Made by a program: the position numbers and the translations under genes. This document shows positions 50,802 to 61,095 of a stretch of DNA of 64,000 bases, piece after piece (position 1 is the first letter of the stretch; the number at the start of each line of letters is the position of its first letter). The stretch spans positions 25,004,744 through 25,068,743 of the forward strand of contig OX637393.1 in NCBI GenBank assembly GCA_951799425.1, given 5' to 3'. The notes under the pieces were generated by a model, which saw only the letters and a list, made by a program, of their open reading frames with translations, made no database searches and had not been told where the DNA came from. This stretch comes from Ilex aquifolium (Eukaryota; Streptophyta; Magnoliopsida; Aquifoliales; Aquifoliaceae).

Positions 50802-52011
50802 CGCGCTAGCAATAACTCGCGTCTAAAGTCACTCTACAATACAAAAAATTGAGCATTGAATGTATATATAACAATTTCTTTTTCTTTTTCTTTCCTTTAA
50901 TTATGTAATTTAAAATTAAAGTGATGAGAGAAAATAAGAGAGGTAGGTGTGGAATGTGTTAATTGAGTTGTTTAATATTGGAAGCGACGTAGACAATATG
51001 ATGTTTTTTGAGCGGGAAAAAAAAATTGGAATGAATTTTGTACCATTAGATCAAAGTAAATGAAAATTGAATCAAACTTGGCTGTTGTTGTGCTTTTATA
51101 TGTTGAGAATTAATCTTTTTAACTGTAATATTCAATATATGCATATATATTGTAGAGATCTTTTCTTTGAGAACTAGCAAATGTGCTTTCCAGAGAATTC
51201 TGGAATGTAATACTAGGGAATTCAACAAAAATTAAATGAGACACAAAGGTGACTCTCATACATTGCCTAGTTAAACTTCACACTTCCTGGTAAGCAATAA
51301 CATATGGACAGAAAACTCTTTGTTTCATGTTATTTGAGATGTGGAACATACCCAAAGCTTTACACATGCATCGATGATGACTGGAATCAGGCAGATAAAT
51401 ATGGTTGTGGCGGACTGATCAACATCAAGCCCGTAATGCTCAAAAATTATCTCTAACAAAGTCTGCCAACCAGATTCAGAATGATACCTGCAAGTTGTAC
51501 AATTTCTAAATTCAGTTACGGAATCAAAAGTAAAAATTGCTCATACCTCTAAAAGAGGCTGGGGGATCTTTCCTCCCACGCGGAGCCCCCCCCCGGGGGG
51601 GGGGGATTGAATGGAAAATCTGTAAAGTGATGTCAAACTGTTTACAAAAATATACAGCAGTATAGTTTTAGATAGGTGTGGCACTTGCTCATTAATTCCC
51701 AAACAACAAAGAAAATAATTACCAATCTAGTAAAAACAATAGCCAGTATGAGAAAAATAAGTAGATTTTTGCGCCCATATCACAGATGTGGAATCAAGTT
51801 AACTGATATCATATGGTACCACCAGCGTAAAGTATATGCGTGAGCTCACTTACATAAACTTTAAACAGATTCACTAGGTAGGAAGTTTCAGGAAAGAGCA
51901 GGAAAATAATTACCCTAAAAAAATATCTGTGACAAGTATAATTAGAAATGCCTTCCCAGTATCTGAAATATTATTTATGATTTTGTATCCTGTAAATTTC
52001 AGCAGAGCTAC
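41733..52011 (-). CDS. C-terminal exons of a CemA-domain protein (DLDG1-like), gene continues upstream
   Basis: Three exons on the minus strand join in frame and encode the last 100 residues. Exon 52011-51914 gives VALLKFTGYKIINNISDTGK and FLIILVTDIFLG. Exon 51487-51352 gives YHSESGWQTLLEIIFEHYGL, then FICLIPVIIDACVKLW. Exon 41801-41733 gives MFKYLPRLSPKVANIFREMK, RH and a stop. Boundaries follow GT/AG (TTGCAG/GTAG, TTAGG/GTAATT, TTGCAG/GTATC, TTTGG/GTATG, TTTCAG/ATG) and phases match. The pattern (HS..GW, a hydrophobic P-V-I-D segment, then KYLPRLSP..V.I) is the C-terminus of the CemA family (PF03040). Nuclear CemA-like proteins such as DLDG1 are chloroplast envelope membrane proteins linked to proton/ion balance and photosynthetic acclimation. 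Earlier exons are not visible; they lie beyond the LINE upstream, outside the window, or are lost. The two introns here are 426 bp and 9,550 bp. Confidence 0.75.
43413..44750 (+). pseudogene. Ty1/copia fragment: short LTR, primer site and gag N-terminus
   Basis: A short LTR (about 43413-43553, TGTTAGAGTT to TATATCA) is followed by the primer site TTGGTATTAGAGC (43556-43568). After a leader of about 700 bases a gag-like frame begins near 44298. It carries the UBN2-type retrotransposon gag pattern (KLNGTNYYSRSHAIKVFLRA, then WWSENSLVLTWLWFSM and AKKIWTFL). It breaks off near 44750; pol and the 3' LTR are absent. The orientation is opposite to the host gene whose intron it occupies. Confidence 0.72.
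45580..46905 (+). pseudogene. hAT-family transposase, C-terminal fragment
   Basis: The frame at 45587-45690 carries the hAT dimerisation domain pattern (SMKILSQTVSSSGCERKWST, then HTKVQNRL and LVFAQYN). After a frameshift near 45770, the typical continuation follows (DPSDALLDELDDD near 45850-45890). Then come a long Asp-rich run coded by GAT repeats (46160-46200) and a Tyr/Gly-rich tail (46505-46640). The N-terminal zinc finger and catalytic core are missing. It is a dead DNA-transposon remnant on the plus strand inside the CemA-like intron. Sequence with repeated GTGTCCG-type words near 47410-47510 could be part of a transposon end. Confidence 0.72.
48085..48146. repeat. (CT)n(TA)n microsatellite
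   Basis: A run of CT about 33 bases long passes directly into a TA run of about 29 bases. Confidence 0.97.
48240..48800. repeat. CT-rich then GT-rich low-complexity block
   Basis: CTCTCT-rich sequence to about 48630, then GTGTGT-rich sequence to about 48790. Open frames here on both strands are artefacts of composition. Confidence 0.85.
50768..50806. repeat. (AT)n(GT)n microsatellite
   Basis: A short AT run is followed by a GT run ending in GCGCGC. Confidence 0.95.
51586..51605. repeat. C9G11 homopolymer palindrome in an intron
   Basis: Nine C are followed immediately by eleven G, a perfect C9/G9 palindrome between two exons of the CemA-like gene. It could form a hairpin or G-rich structure, or be an assembly error. 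Confidence 0.9.
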
Positions 52012-52541
52012 CTGCAAAGATGGGAGAACACAAAAGAAGAGATGGTTAAAACCAAAAGATGTGAATTGGATACACTACATATATGCCCAAACAGAAAATA
52101 ACACGAGTGTGTGTGCAGCTATAAGCAATGTCTGTTCTGCATTTACATAGATTTCAATGGCTTCAGTAAGTTTAATATTTTTTCCTTTACCATACATTCA
52201 AAAACAAACAAAGATTGCTTACATAAAAACACACGTCTATCTTCAGTTTGAGGTCTAATGGATGGTTGGGTTTGGGATGTTGTAATGTAAAGAGACACTA
52301 GAAGCACTACGCATTGAACTGGTAAGAGCTAATACCAACACGTTTCAAGACAGTAAACCGTAATCTCATAATGAATTAACAGAAGTTAAACTCTTTAGTT
52401 AAACTCTCATAATGATACACCACCAGATGAACAAATTAGAAAAAGGTTCTCTTAAGAAATGAGGTGGAGGAAGTGTTGGTTAGGGAGGAGACTAGTTGGA
52501 AGCAAAAAACAACACTTAAATGGGTTAAAGAAGGTGATTGT

Positions 52542-52724
52542 TGTCAAGTTTGGAGGATTAACATAATATTAAAGACAATATTAAGAGGGAAACAGAGAGA
52601 GGTTAAAAACATAACCTAGCTCTCATACATCACTTGTATTTATAGTTAACTCACAATAATAAGAATTACACATACACCCTCTTACTATTAACAATTTACA
52701 CATACTACCCTAATATTCTTAACA
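52542..52724 (-). repeat. 3' LTR of the young copia element
   Basis: Minus-strand element, so this left copy is its 3' LTR. On the minus strand it begins TGTTAAGAAT and ends CTTGACA. A TATAAATA box is read on the minus strand (52637-52644). Confidence 0.95.
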
Positions 52725-52734
52725 CTCCCCCTCA
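52725..52734 (-). other. Polypurine tract of the young copia element
   Basis: Minus strand TGAGGGGGAG directly before the LTR start. It overlaps the pol stop codon (TGA at 52732-52734). Confidence 0.85.
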
Positions 52735-55700
52735 AGCTAGACTATATATATCATATAATCCAAGCTTGGAACAAATCGCTGTAAGACGTGTACGACTCAA
52801 TACTTTGGTAAACATATCTGCAAGCTGATCTTCAGATTTCACAAATGGAGTTGTAATCTCCCCAGCTACTATCTTGTTCCGAATAAAGTGACAATCAACC
52901 TCGATATGTTTGGTTCTCTCGTGAAACACTGGATTGGCAGCGATATGGATAGCTGCCTGGTTGTCACAGAACAACTGTAAAGGAAGTTGAACTGGAAACC
53001 CAATTTCCTGGAGGAAGTGTAGTAGTCAAGTCAACTCACTCGTCGTATGCGTCATTGCCCTATACTCAGCTTCAGCACTGGATCTTGCTACCACGGATTG
53101 TTTCTTACTTTTCCATGAGACAACATTACCTCCTAAGAAAGTACAATAACCAGTGGTTGATCTCTAATCCGAAGGAGAGCCAGCCCAATCAGCATCTGAG
53201 AAACCTTCCACTCTAAAATGTCCATTAGCTCGATATAACAGTCCAAGTCCAGGAGCACGTTTGAGATATCGCAGAATACGAATAACTGCCTCCCAATGTG
53301 GTACTCTAGGACACCCCATGAATTGACTTACTATACTGACTGCATAGGAAATATCCGGTCGAGTAATAGTGAGATAATTGAGCTTCCCAACCAATCTACG
53401 ATACCGACCCGGATTCTCAAAAAGTGCACCATCATCCATCAAAAGTTTCTGATTCGGATCCATAGGAATATCAATAGGTCTGCCACCCAGCAAACCTGCT
53501 TCCTCCAGCATGTCAAGTACATATTTCCTTTGAGATAAACAAATACCCTGTTTAGATCAAGCCACCTCAATACCCAAGAAATACCTGAGTTTTCCCAAAT
53601 CCTTAGTATGAAATCGATCCTGCAAGAATATTTTTAACTTGGCAATCCCCTCAGAATCATTTCCAGTAATCACAATATCATCTACATAGACCACCAATAG
53701 AACATATCCAGCATCTGTCTGTCTATGAAACACAGAATGATCTGTCTGACATCGAAGAAGACCAAACTCTAAAACTGCATCTGAAAACTTACCAAACCAT
53801 GCCCTCGGTGACTGCTTCAAACCATACAAAGATTTCTTTAACCGACATACACTCTTACCATACTCCCCCTGAGCAGTAAACCCAAGTGGCTGCTCCATGT
53901 ATACCTCTTCAACCAGGTCACCATGTGGAAAGGTATTCTTGACGTCTAACTGAAACAAGGGTCAATCAAGATTAGCAGCCAAAGAAATCAAGATACGAAC
54001 AGAGGAAATTTTGACAACAGGAGAGAAAGTCTCCTCATAATCAACACCATAAGTCTGAGTAAAGCCCTTTGCAACAAGCCGGGCTTTGAGACGCTCCACA
54101 GAACCATCTGGATGAAATTTAACAGTATACACCGAACGACAACCAACAGTTCGTTTACCAGGAGGTAAAGGAACGAGATCCCAAGTCCCATTATGATGTA
54201 AGGCATCCATCTCCTCCTCCATAGCTTTCCTCCAACCCGGATCAGATAATGCATTCTGTAAATGCTTAGGAATAGATATAGTAGATAATTGGGAAGTAAA
54301 ACAAGAGAAGACAGGAGACAAGGCATCATATGAAACAAAATGAGAAATGGGATGATTAGTAACACACGAACGAGTACCTTTTCGAAGAACAATAGGTAAA
54401 GAGTCTAAATTACCTGATGTACCAAGATCAGAAGGAGGCAAGGAAGACGGTACGGGCACCTCAGTCGATGGGCGAGGACGGCGAGAGTAGACACGGAGAG
54501 GTAACACAGTGGGCAGCGGAATATCTGAAGATGAGGAAAGAGATGGTGGTACAGGAGATGACCCAAAGTCCAGATCCAAAGGTTGAGAAGGTGGTGGAAA
54601 ATATGGAACAGATTCCTCAAACGTGACATCGGCACTAGTAAAGTATCGGCGCAGAGAAGGACTGTAGCAACGATACCCCTTCTGCGTGCGGGAGTAACCA
54701 AGAAATATACATTTGGTAGCTCGAGGGTCAAGTTTGTCAAACCCAGGACCCAAATTGTGAACATAACAGACACATCCAAAAACCTTAGGAGTCAGGGAAA
54801 ATAAGGACTTACCAGGAAAAAGGACAGAATATGGACTTTGCCCATTTAACACTGAGGATGGCATACGATTAATAAGGTGACAAGCAGTAAGAACAGCATC
54901 ACTCCAAAAATATCGGGGAACATTCATCTGGAATAACAGGGCACGGGTGACTTCCAACAAATGACGGTTCTTGCGTTCAGCAACACCATTCTGTGGAGAG
55001 GTGTAAGCACAAGAAGTCTGATGAATAATGTCAGTTTTACTAAGATAAGCTGAAAAAGGATCAGATTCATATTCCCGAGCATTATCAGAACGTAAAGTAC
55101 GTATACGACAACCATACTGAGTTTTTATTTCCTTACGAAATGTCTCAAATATAGAGAATAATTCAGACCGAGCTTTCATCAAAAACAACCAAGTCACACG
55201 AGAATAGTCATCCACAAATGTCACAAAATAAGGATATTTATTAGATGAAATATTCTTTATTGGACCCAAGACATCAGAATGTACTAACTCAAATGGGCTA
55301 GACACACGATTATTGACTCTAGACTGAAATGACACACGGTGATGCTTACTAAGTTGACAAGCTTCACAAGGCAAAGACGACACAGAACTAAGACTGGGAA
55401 CTTGACGCTTCAAATTCTGGAGAGAGGGATGTCCAAGACGACAATGTCATTGAAAAGGAGACAACGAGGTATGTAGAGCCCGGGTAGGTGAATCAAAGTC
55501 AAGGTAATATAAACCACCAGCTTCATGCCCCGTACCAATCTTCCTATTCGTCTTGAGATCCTGAAAGACACAATAAGAGGGATAAAAGGTTACAGAACAA
55601 TTGAGAGAGCGAGTAATCTTGCTAATGGAAAGTAAACTAAAAGGAAACTGAGGAACAAATAACACAGAAGATAAGAACATATCAGGACTCAAGTGAGTAG

Positions 55701-56091
55701 TCCCCAGCCCTGAAACTTTAGAACAAGTACCATTAGCAAGAGTAACACTACGTGTGGAAGTAGCAGACTGATAAGTAGAGAAAACATCAGACGCACCAGT
55801 CATGTGGTCAGAAGCGCCAGAGTCTATGATCCAGGGACTGCGAGTGGAGGACAATAAACAAGTAGAAGCAGTACCTGACTGGGCAAAAGTAGCAGTGGAG
55901 GGAGATGGAACAGCCTGCTGCTGGGACAGGAACTGAGCATACTCCTCTCGTGTAATAATAACCGACCCAGTGTCGGGTGGATCTGACCGAGGTACAGAAG
56001 CAACAACAGATATGTCATCCTGATAGGAAGGCCTGGTATCTTGCTTGGGTTCCATAATAGTGCAGCAAATAGCAAACAAGAAGTGTTGCAA
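52732..56091 (-). pseudogene. copia pol: protease, integrase, RT and RNase H in one frame with five stops
   Basis: Protease WIIDSGASDHMTG near 55790-55830. The integrase zinc region starts at the TGA at 55444-55446, which replaces the Trp before HCRLGHP, and continues CEACQLSKHH. The integrase core shows HSDVLGP, RSDNAREYES and GVAERKNRHLLE. The RT has VAKGFTQTYGVDYEETFSPV, LKKSLYGLKQSPRAW and the catalytic YVDDIVITG. RNase H has [20 protein letters not shown] and CDNQAAIHIA, then the ending RTKHIEVDCHF. The other stops are at 53959-53961 (TGA), 53554-53556 (TGA), 53161-53163 (TAG) and 53026-53028 (TGA). All five are in one frame without indels. At least four fit G:C to A:T changes at Trp or Arg codons. 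The N-terminus before the protease is a short remnant (MEPKQDTRPSYQ) with no gag core or CCHC knuckle. Confidence 0.9.
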
Positions 56092-56111
56092 TGCTGAACC
56101 AGAAGAAAAAG

Positions 56112-56640
56112 GGGCTGTTGGAAGACTGAACCAGCTGAACCGGCCTAGAGAACCGCTGAACCGGACTGGTTTAGCCCAAAGGAGGCTGCTGGAAGGCTGA
56201 ACCGGCCTAGAGAACCACTGAACCGGACTGGTTTAGCCCAAAGGACCACTGAACCGGCCTTGCTGAGGCTATTGGAAGCCTGAACCGGCCTTGCTGAGGC
56301 TACTGGAAGCCTGAACCGGATTAGTTTAGCCCTCTGGATCACTGAACCGGACTGGAGAAAACCACTAGAGCACTGAACCGGTCCAGAAAAGTCCACTGGA
56401 CCGCTGAACCGGACCAGGGAAGTACACTGGATAGTCGAACCGGACTGGAGAAAACCACTAGAGCACTGAACCGGACCAGAAAAGTCCACTGGACCGCTGA
56501 ACCGAAGACAAAACAGATGAAACCGGTCTGAACCGGTCTAAAAATTGATTGAACCGGGACTGAACCGGTTTAAACTCACTGACCTGGACTTGAACCGGTC
56601 TGGTCTGAGGCTATTGGACTGAACCGAACCGGTCTGGACT
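56112..56640. repeat. AACCGG minisatellite in the place of gag
   Basis: The word CTGAACCGG(A/C)CT recurs roughly twenty times at irregular 15-35 base spacing. Longer duplications are included (for example around 56128-56190 and 56195-56245). It is rich in CCGG sites and therefore CpG. A minus-strand ORF over it only repeats FSGPVQ-like words and is not a recognisable protein. Confidence 0.9.
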
Positions 56641-56689
56641 TGGTTCTTCACTTGGATCTGGGCTTGGATCGATTGGGTCGTCTTCTTCA

Positions 56690-57150
56690 CCAAGGAGCCC
56701 TAATACTCCTTCAAAGTCGACGGCGACAAACAACCAACAACACCAGCCGACGAACAGCACAACGTCGACGGCCAACACACAGCAGCCACACCAAGCTAAC
56801 ACCAAGAACAACCAGTCGACTACACCACCGAAGCAGAACCAGACGCCACCACCGAAGCAAAACTCGACAAACAGCACAACCGTCGACCACACCAGTCGAC
56901 TACCACCACCACCAGACCAGACCACGATGGACAGCACAACACCACGAACTCCGGCAGTAAGCACAGCGACAATATTCACACAACCGTGAACCACGACTGT
57001 GCCTTCGACACCACTACAGTAACAGTACACGCGACAACACCACAGTAACAGTACCACCAGCAACGAACGACAACACCACCACAACAGACCACCACCGACG
57101 ACAACACCACAACAGTACTCCGACAAACACAGTACCACCACCACAAACAA
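56690..57150. repeat. Low-complexity ACC/GAC-rich leader of the young copia element
   Basis: Rich in CACCACCA, GTCGAC and ACAGCA words on the plus strand. ORFs on both strands are compositional and show no domain. It lies between the minisatellite and the primer site. Confidence 0.8.
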
Positions 57151-57189
57151 AATTCGATTTATTCAGAATATATATTTATGATCGTAATA

Positions 57190-57200
57190 CTCTGATACCA
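57190..57200 (-). other. Primer binding site of the young copia element
   Basis: Minus strand TGGTATCAGAG directly after the 5' LTR, complementary to the 3' end of initiator methionine tRNA, the usual primer for plant copia elements. Confidence 0.92.
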
Positions 57201-57383
57201 TGTCAAGTTTGGAGGATTAACATAATATTAGATACAATATTAAGAGGGAAACAGAGAGAGGTTAAAAACATAACCTAGCTCTCATACATCACTTGTATTT
57301 ATAGTTAACTCACAATAATAAGAATTACACATACACCCTCTTACTATTAACAATTTACACATACTACCCTAATATTCTTAACA
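57201..57383 (-). repeat. 5' LTR of the young copia element
   Basis: Equal in length to the left LTR. The only differences I see lie in the ATTAGATACAAT segment (ATTAAAGACAAT on the left). Confidence 0.95.
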
Positions 57384-58361
57384 ATTGTAATATTAAGTTT
57401 TTTCATAAATTGGCAGCTATTAAGAGGAGAATGAACGTTATTAGAGAATTAAAAGTTGAGTCGGGGAATGTTGTTACAAATCCATTGTTAATTGCTAAGG
57501 AGATTGAAGACTTTTATAGAGGGCTATATACTGAGGATGTTCCTGTTAGGCCAATTATTGAAGATATTGATTGGAGTCTTATATCGTCTAATACGGAAAA
57601 TTGGATTGAGAGACCTTTTGAGGAGGAGGAGGTTAGAAGAGTTTTGTTTGATATGGATAAGGAAAAAGCAACAGATCCTTATGGTTTTACCATGGCTTTT
57701 TACCAAAATAATTGGGATACTATCAAGGGTGATCTTATGTGTGTATTTAATGAGTTTTTTGCTAATGGGATTGTAGGAAAAAATGTTAATTAAGCCTTTA
57801 TAACATTGGTCCCCAAAAAAGATCACTTGATTAAGGTTAAGGATTTTAGGTCAATCAATTTGATGGCTAGTTTGTATAAAATAATCATTAAAGTGTTGTC
57901 TAGAAGACTTAGTGAGGTTCTGGGAGACACAATTACCATGGCTCAGAGTACTTTTGTTCAAGGAAGACAACTTCTAGATACAACTTTAGTGGCAAATGAA
58001 GTGGTGGAGGATGTTATGAGAAGAATAAAAGAAGGGAGTTGTGTTTAATTTGGATTTTGAGAAGGCAAATGATGGGTAAATTGGAATTTTGTGAATGATG
58101 TGTTGGGAAAGAAGGGTTTTGGGGAGAGGTGAAGTAAGTGGATAAGGGTTGTTTCTCCTCTTCTACTTTCTCGGGAGCCTAGGGAGTGGTTTAATGCTTC
58201 AAAGAGCTTAAGGCATATGGATCCTTTATCTCCTTTTATTTTCACTCTCGTAGTTGATCTGTTGAGTAGGATGATGAGTAGAGCAAAAGAAGTAGAATTG
58301 ACAGAAGGGATAAGAATGGGTAATGAAGGTGTACTTGCGTCGCATTTCTAGTTTGTTGATG

Positions 58362-58672
58362 ACACTATCTTTTTCTTGTCAGATAAAAGAGAATGTTTTC
58401 AGAATGTTTTATCTCTGATTGAAATCTTTGACAAAATCTCAGGTTTGAAAGTGAATGTCTAAAAACGGAGTTATAGACATTAATTTGGAGGACGAGGTTG
58501 TCAAAGATTTTGCTTGACACTATCTTTTTCTTGTCAGATAAAAGGGACTGTTGGCATAATGATCTATCTCTAATTGAAATCTTTGGCAAAATCTCACGTT
58601 TGAAAGTGAATATGTCTAAAAGCGGAATTATAGATATTAATTTGGAGGATGAGGTTGTCAAAGATTTTGCTT
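58362..58672 (+). repeat. Tandem duplication inside the LINE RT
   Basis: Two copies of about 155 bases, each running from GACACTATCTTTTTCTTGTC to GTTGTCAAAGATTTTGCTT. They cover the catalytic DDT region and the part after it. The duplication breaks the RT further. Confidence 0.88.
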
Positions 58673-58700
58673 CACAAGCAGGTTGTGTTATGATGTCGTC

Positions 58701-59245
58701 AGCAATAAACAAACCTTTTTTTTCTTGGAACTTCAGGTTATGAGGTTTTTTTGTTTTTGCCGAGATGATGTGCTATGATACCAAGTTGAATCAGTAAAAA
58801 AGATATTAGAGTTTGACAAAGAAAAAAAAAAGAGAATATAACTCCCAGAAAAATTAAAATTTTACTAAAAAAGGCAAAACGGTAATTAATCGTTACGGTA
58901 CGGGTTAAAAACCCGAATTTTTATAGAACTCGGATGACGAAACAAACCTCACTGTCGGATTCGTATTACGGAATCTAACTGCCCAGTCAATTTTCGTCGA
59001 ATTCTCAAACAGTCAGATTTTTTTGTTTTACGATGCGATCGAACGTCGCGTGACTAAAATAAACGCGATCAGATTTTATTCGCAAAACCCAAGAAATAAT
59101 TTAAAGTTAGTTCAATAAAAATACACTAAACTTAACACGAAACGAGATTTAATTGATTCGGGATAAAATTGGACCAAACGAAGTGAGACGTATGGTGCAA
59201 CGAGGGCCAAGTGTTTGAGGAGTATAAAAAGGGATTCAACAATTC
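58701..59245. other. Non-coding, possible primer-site-like trace
   Basis: Read on the minus strand, TTGGTATCATAGCA near 58768-58781 resembles a retrotransposon primer site, but no LTR pair could be defined. No gene seen. Confidence 0.35.
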
Positions 59246-59248
59246 TAG

Positions 59249-59249
<1 letters not shown>

Positions 59250-59292
<43 letters not shown>

Positions 59293-59310
59293 AAAGAGAG
59301 AAATCCAAAG
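59250..59310. repeat. (GA)n microsatellite
   Basis: A GA run of about 35 bases with a few interruptions. Confidence 0.95.
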
Positions 59311-60910
59311 TTCTCTCACCTTCTTCCTCTGATTTACAAGGATCCAACTGTCGGATCACTTCAAGCGGAGAATTAAAGTTGTTTTACACGACGAGAGTTG
59401 CGCATCCATACCAACAATTGTGGTTTTCTTCAAAATCTCAAAGATGGGATTTTCGGGATCAAGCTTGGGAGGCTAGATTTTGGGCTTTTGGAGCTTCTAA
59501 TACACGGTTAGATGCTACAAGAGGTAGGGTTCCTTTCCTATATAAGTTTATTTCCAACCTAGGATTGAAATATGAAATGGGTAAGGTATTTTTGATGAAT
59601 TCTCATGTATGACACATACCTAGTGTTGTTAGAATGTGGAAAATGGATATGAGAATATGTTAAAACCAATTCTTGTATGATTTGGGTTTAATGAAATTAA
59701 TTGATGAATTTCATGGATAATGTGTTATTTGGACATGATATGTGTTTACATAATGTTGTCTACTAAGTGTTTGATAAAATGCTTAGGAACCCAAGTATGT
59801 TATTTGAATTTAAAATGTTATAACATGCTTAAGATGGAGTGAAATGTTAACATATACTTTATGATATAATTGACATTTATGGGAATTGGACATGTTCAAT
59901 GTATGCTTTAAGATATGATGAGCTTGTAACATGAATTGCAATTACACAATTTGATTGCATAATGACATGAAATGTAATTGTACATTACATTTACATATGC
60001 ACAAGTAGCATCACATTCGTGGACATTCGACATGTCTGTGAATGTGTGTGCATATTTTTGATCAAACACCATCCTTAGTGAGTTGATACGTGGGCTCGAA
60101 AAGGTTGTGCGAGGCTCAACTGAGTCGCACGAGTTTGCATTGAATAAACGTGTCGGAGTTAGCAAGAAGGGTTAGATTTTTCCCCGAGTGTGAGACCCGG
60201 AAATTTCGGATATGCACTTATGTTGGTATTAAGTCCATAAAGTGTGTCAGTGTACATGGAACCTTTGATGGAAGTCCGTAGATATCGTGTCCGTTAGGTG
60301 ACCGTTGGTAGAAGTCCATAAATACCTACCCCAAAAAAAGACACAAGATTTTATAAAATGATCATTGGATGTCAAGCATCAATGGCGGGGGCTTGAAATG
60401 TCCAAATGCATACGCATGGCATGGCATGTATTATGAGAGCCAGTGGAGGGTTCGGGTTTGCATTGCATGCATGAGTTCCATATCATGACATGACATGAAA
60501 TTGTAGCATTCATTTATGAAATGTATGTATTGAATGAATGCTTGATGTAATGACTTGCATGAGACATTTCATATACATCTGGGATGGGGAGTAGCCTCCT
60601 TAAGAGATACCCTATTGAGCGTGACTCACCCTTTATGGGGATATATATTTCAAGTATTGGACAAGTTTCAGCGGACGACCCTCACTTGGGCCCGTGTTAA
60701 AGAAAGAGCCAGGTTGTGGCTCTTGAATTACATGTTGTAATTTCTTGTATATTATGTTTTGGCTTTGTATAAATTTTGTACAAGACTTGTATTATTAACA
60801 AATGCATGTAATAGGACATTATTCTTTTGTAAAACAAATTAATGGAATAGGTGTTGAATGAGTTTATTGGGTGAAAGTTGGATTCTAGAAAGTTTGGGGG
60901 AAATCTGGGC
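59311..60910. other. Decayed repeat or LTR-like region, no gene seen
   Basis: The stretch contains GTGTGAGACCCGGAAATTTC near 60188, reminiscent of the start of some plant Ty3/gypsy LTRs, and CGTGACTCACCC near 60620. I could not pair the ends. Short ORFs have no domains. Confidence 0.35.
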
Positions 60911-60914
60911 TCTA

Positions 60915-61095
60915 AGCACCCGTACCTTACAGGTACCTAGCATCTAGAGAGCTCAAGTACTAGTACCTAAGCTCACAGGTACCAGTATCCCGAAGACAGT
61001 GGGCTCAGGTACCAGTATCCAGTTTTATAGGTACCGGTACCTGGAAAGCAGAGGGCTCAAGTATTAGTACCACTTATCACAGGTACCGGTACCGG
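60915..61095. repeat. Palindromic GGTACC repeat cluster
   Basis: At least five units with GGTACC, GGTACCGGTACC or AGTACTAGTACC words separated by GGGCTCA-type linkers; spacing is about 40-50 bases. Non-coding. Confidence 0.85.

Larger units (their letters stand above)
41802..51351 (-). other. 9.55-kb last intron of the CemA-like gene, filled with transposon fragments
   Basis: Lies between a GTATGT donor and a TTTCAG acceptor. It contains a copia LTR-gag fragment (43.4-44.75 kb), a hAT transposase fragment (45.6-46.9 kb) and simple repeats (48.0-48.8 and 50.77 kb). The remaining stretches, 41.8-43.4, 44.75-45.5, 46.9-48.0 and 48.9-51.3 kb, show no gene. Plant introns of this size are usually caused by transposon insertion. 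Confidence 0.65.
52542..57383 (-). mobile_element. Young Ty1/copia LTR retrotransposon without visible gag
   Basis: Two 183-bp LTRs (52542-52724 and 57201-57383) differ at only two bases and are flanked by ATTGT target repeats (52537-52541 and 57384-57388). On the minus strand the order is 5' LTR, primer site, GT-rich leader, minisatellite, pol, purine tract, 3' LTR. Where gag should be there is only low-complexity and tandem-repeat DNA. Pol is one frame with five nonsense codons and no frameshift. It needed proteins from another element to move, at least for gag. Confidence 0.93.
52430..58700 (+). mobile_element. LINE (L1 type) fragment split by a copia element
   Basis: The left part (about 52447-52541) reads RNEVEEVLVREETSWKQKT and then KWVKEGDC. 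The right part resumes at 57389 and carries the RT region: PFEEEEVRRVLFDMDKEKAT near 57615, VPKKDHLIKVKDFRSINLM near 57810, and the catalytic FVDDTIFFLS near 58360. Removing the copia element and one 5-bp repeat restores one reading frame across the break. Stops (57790, 58046, 58350) and indels show an older, dead LINE. Both ends are truncated. It lies just upstream of the CemA-like exons in the opposite orientation. Confidence 0.82.

Noticed and set aside
56611-57150. 179-residue minus-strand frame rich in Val/Cys/Gly, looking like a membrane protein
   Set aside because: It is the translation of ACC/GAC-type low-complexity DNA in the leader of the copia element; the plus-strand frame is equally compositional.
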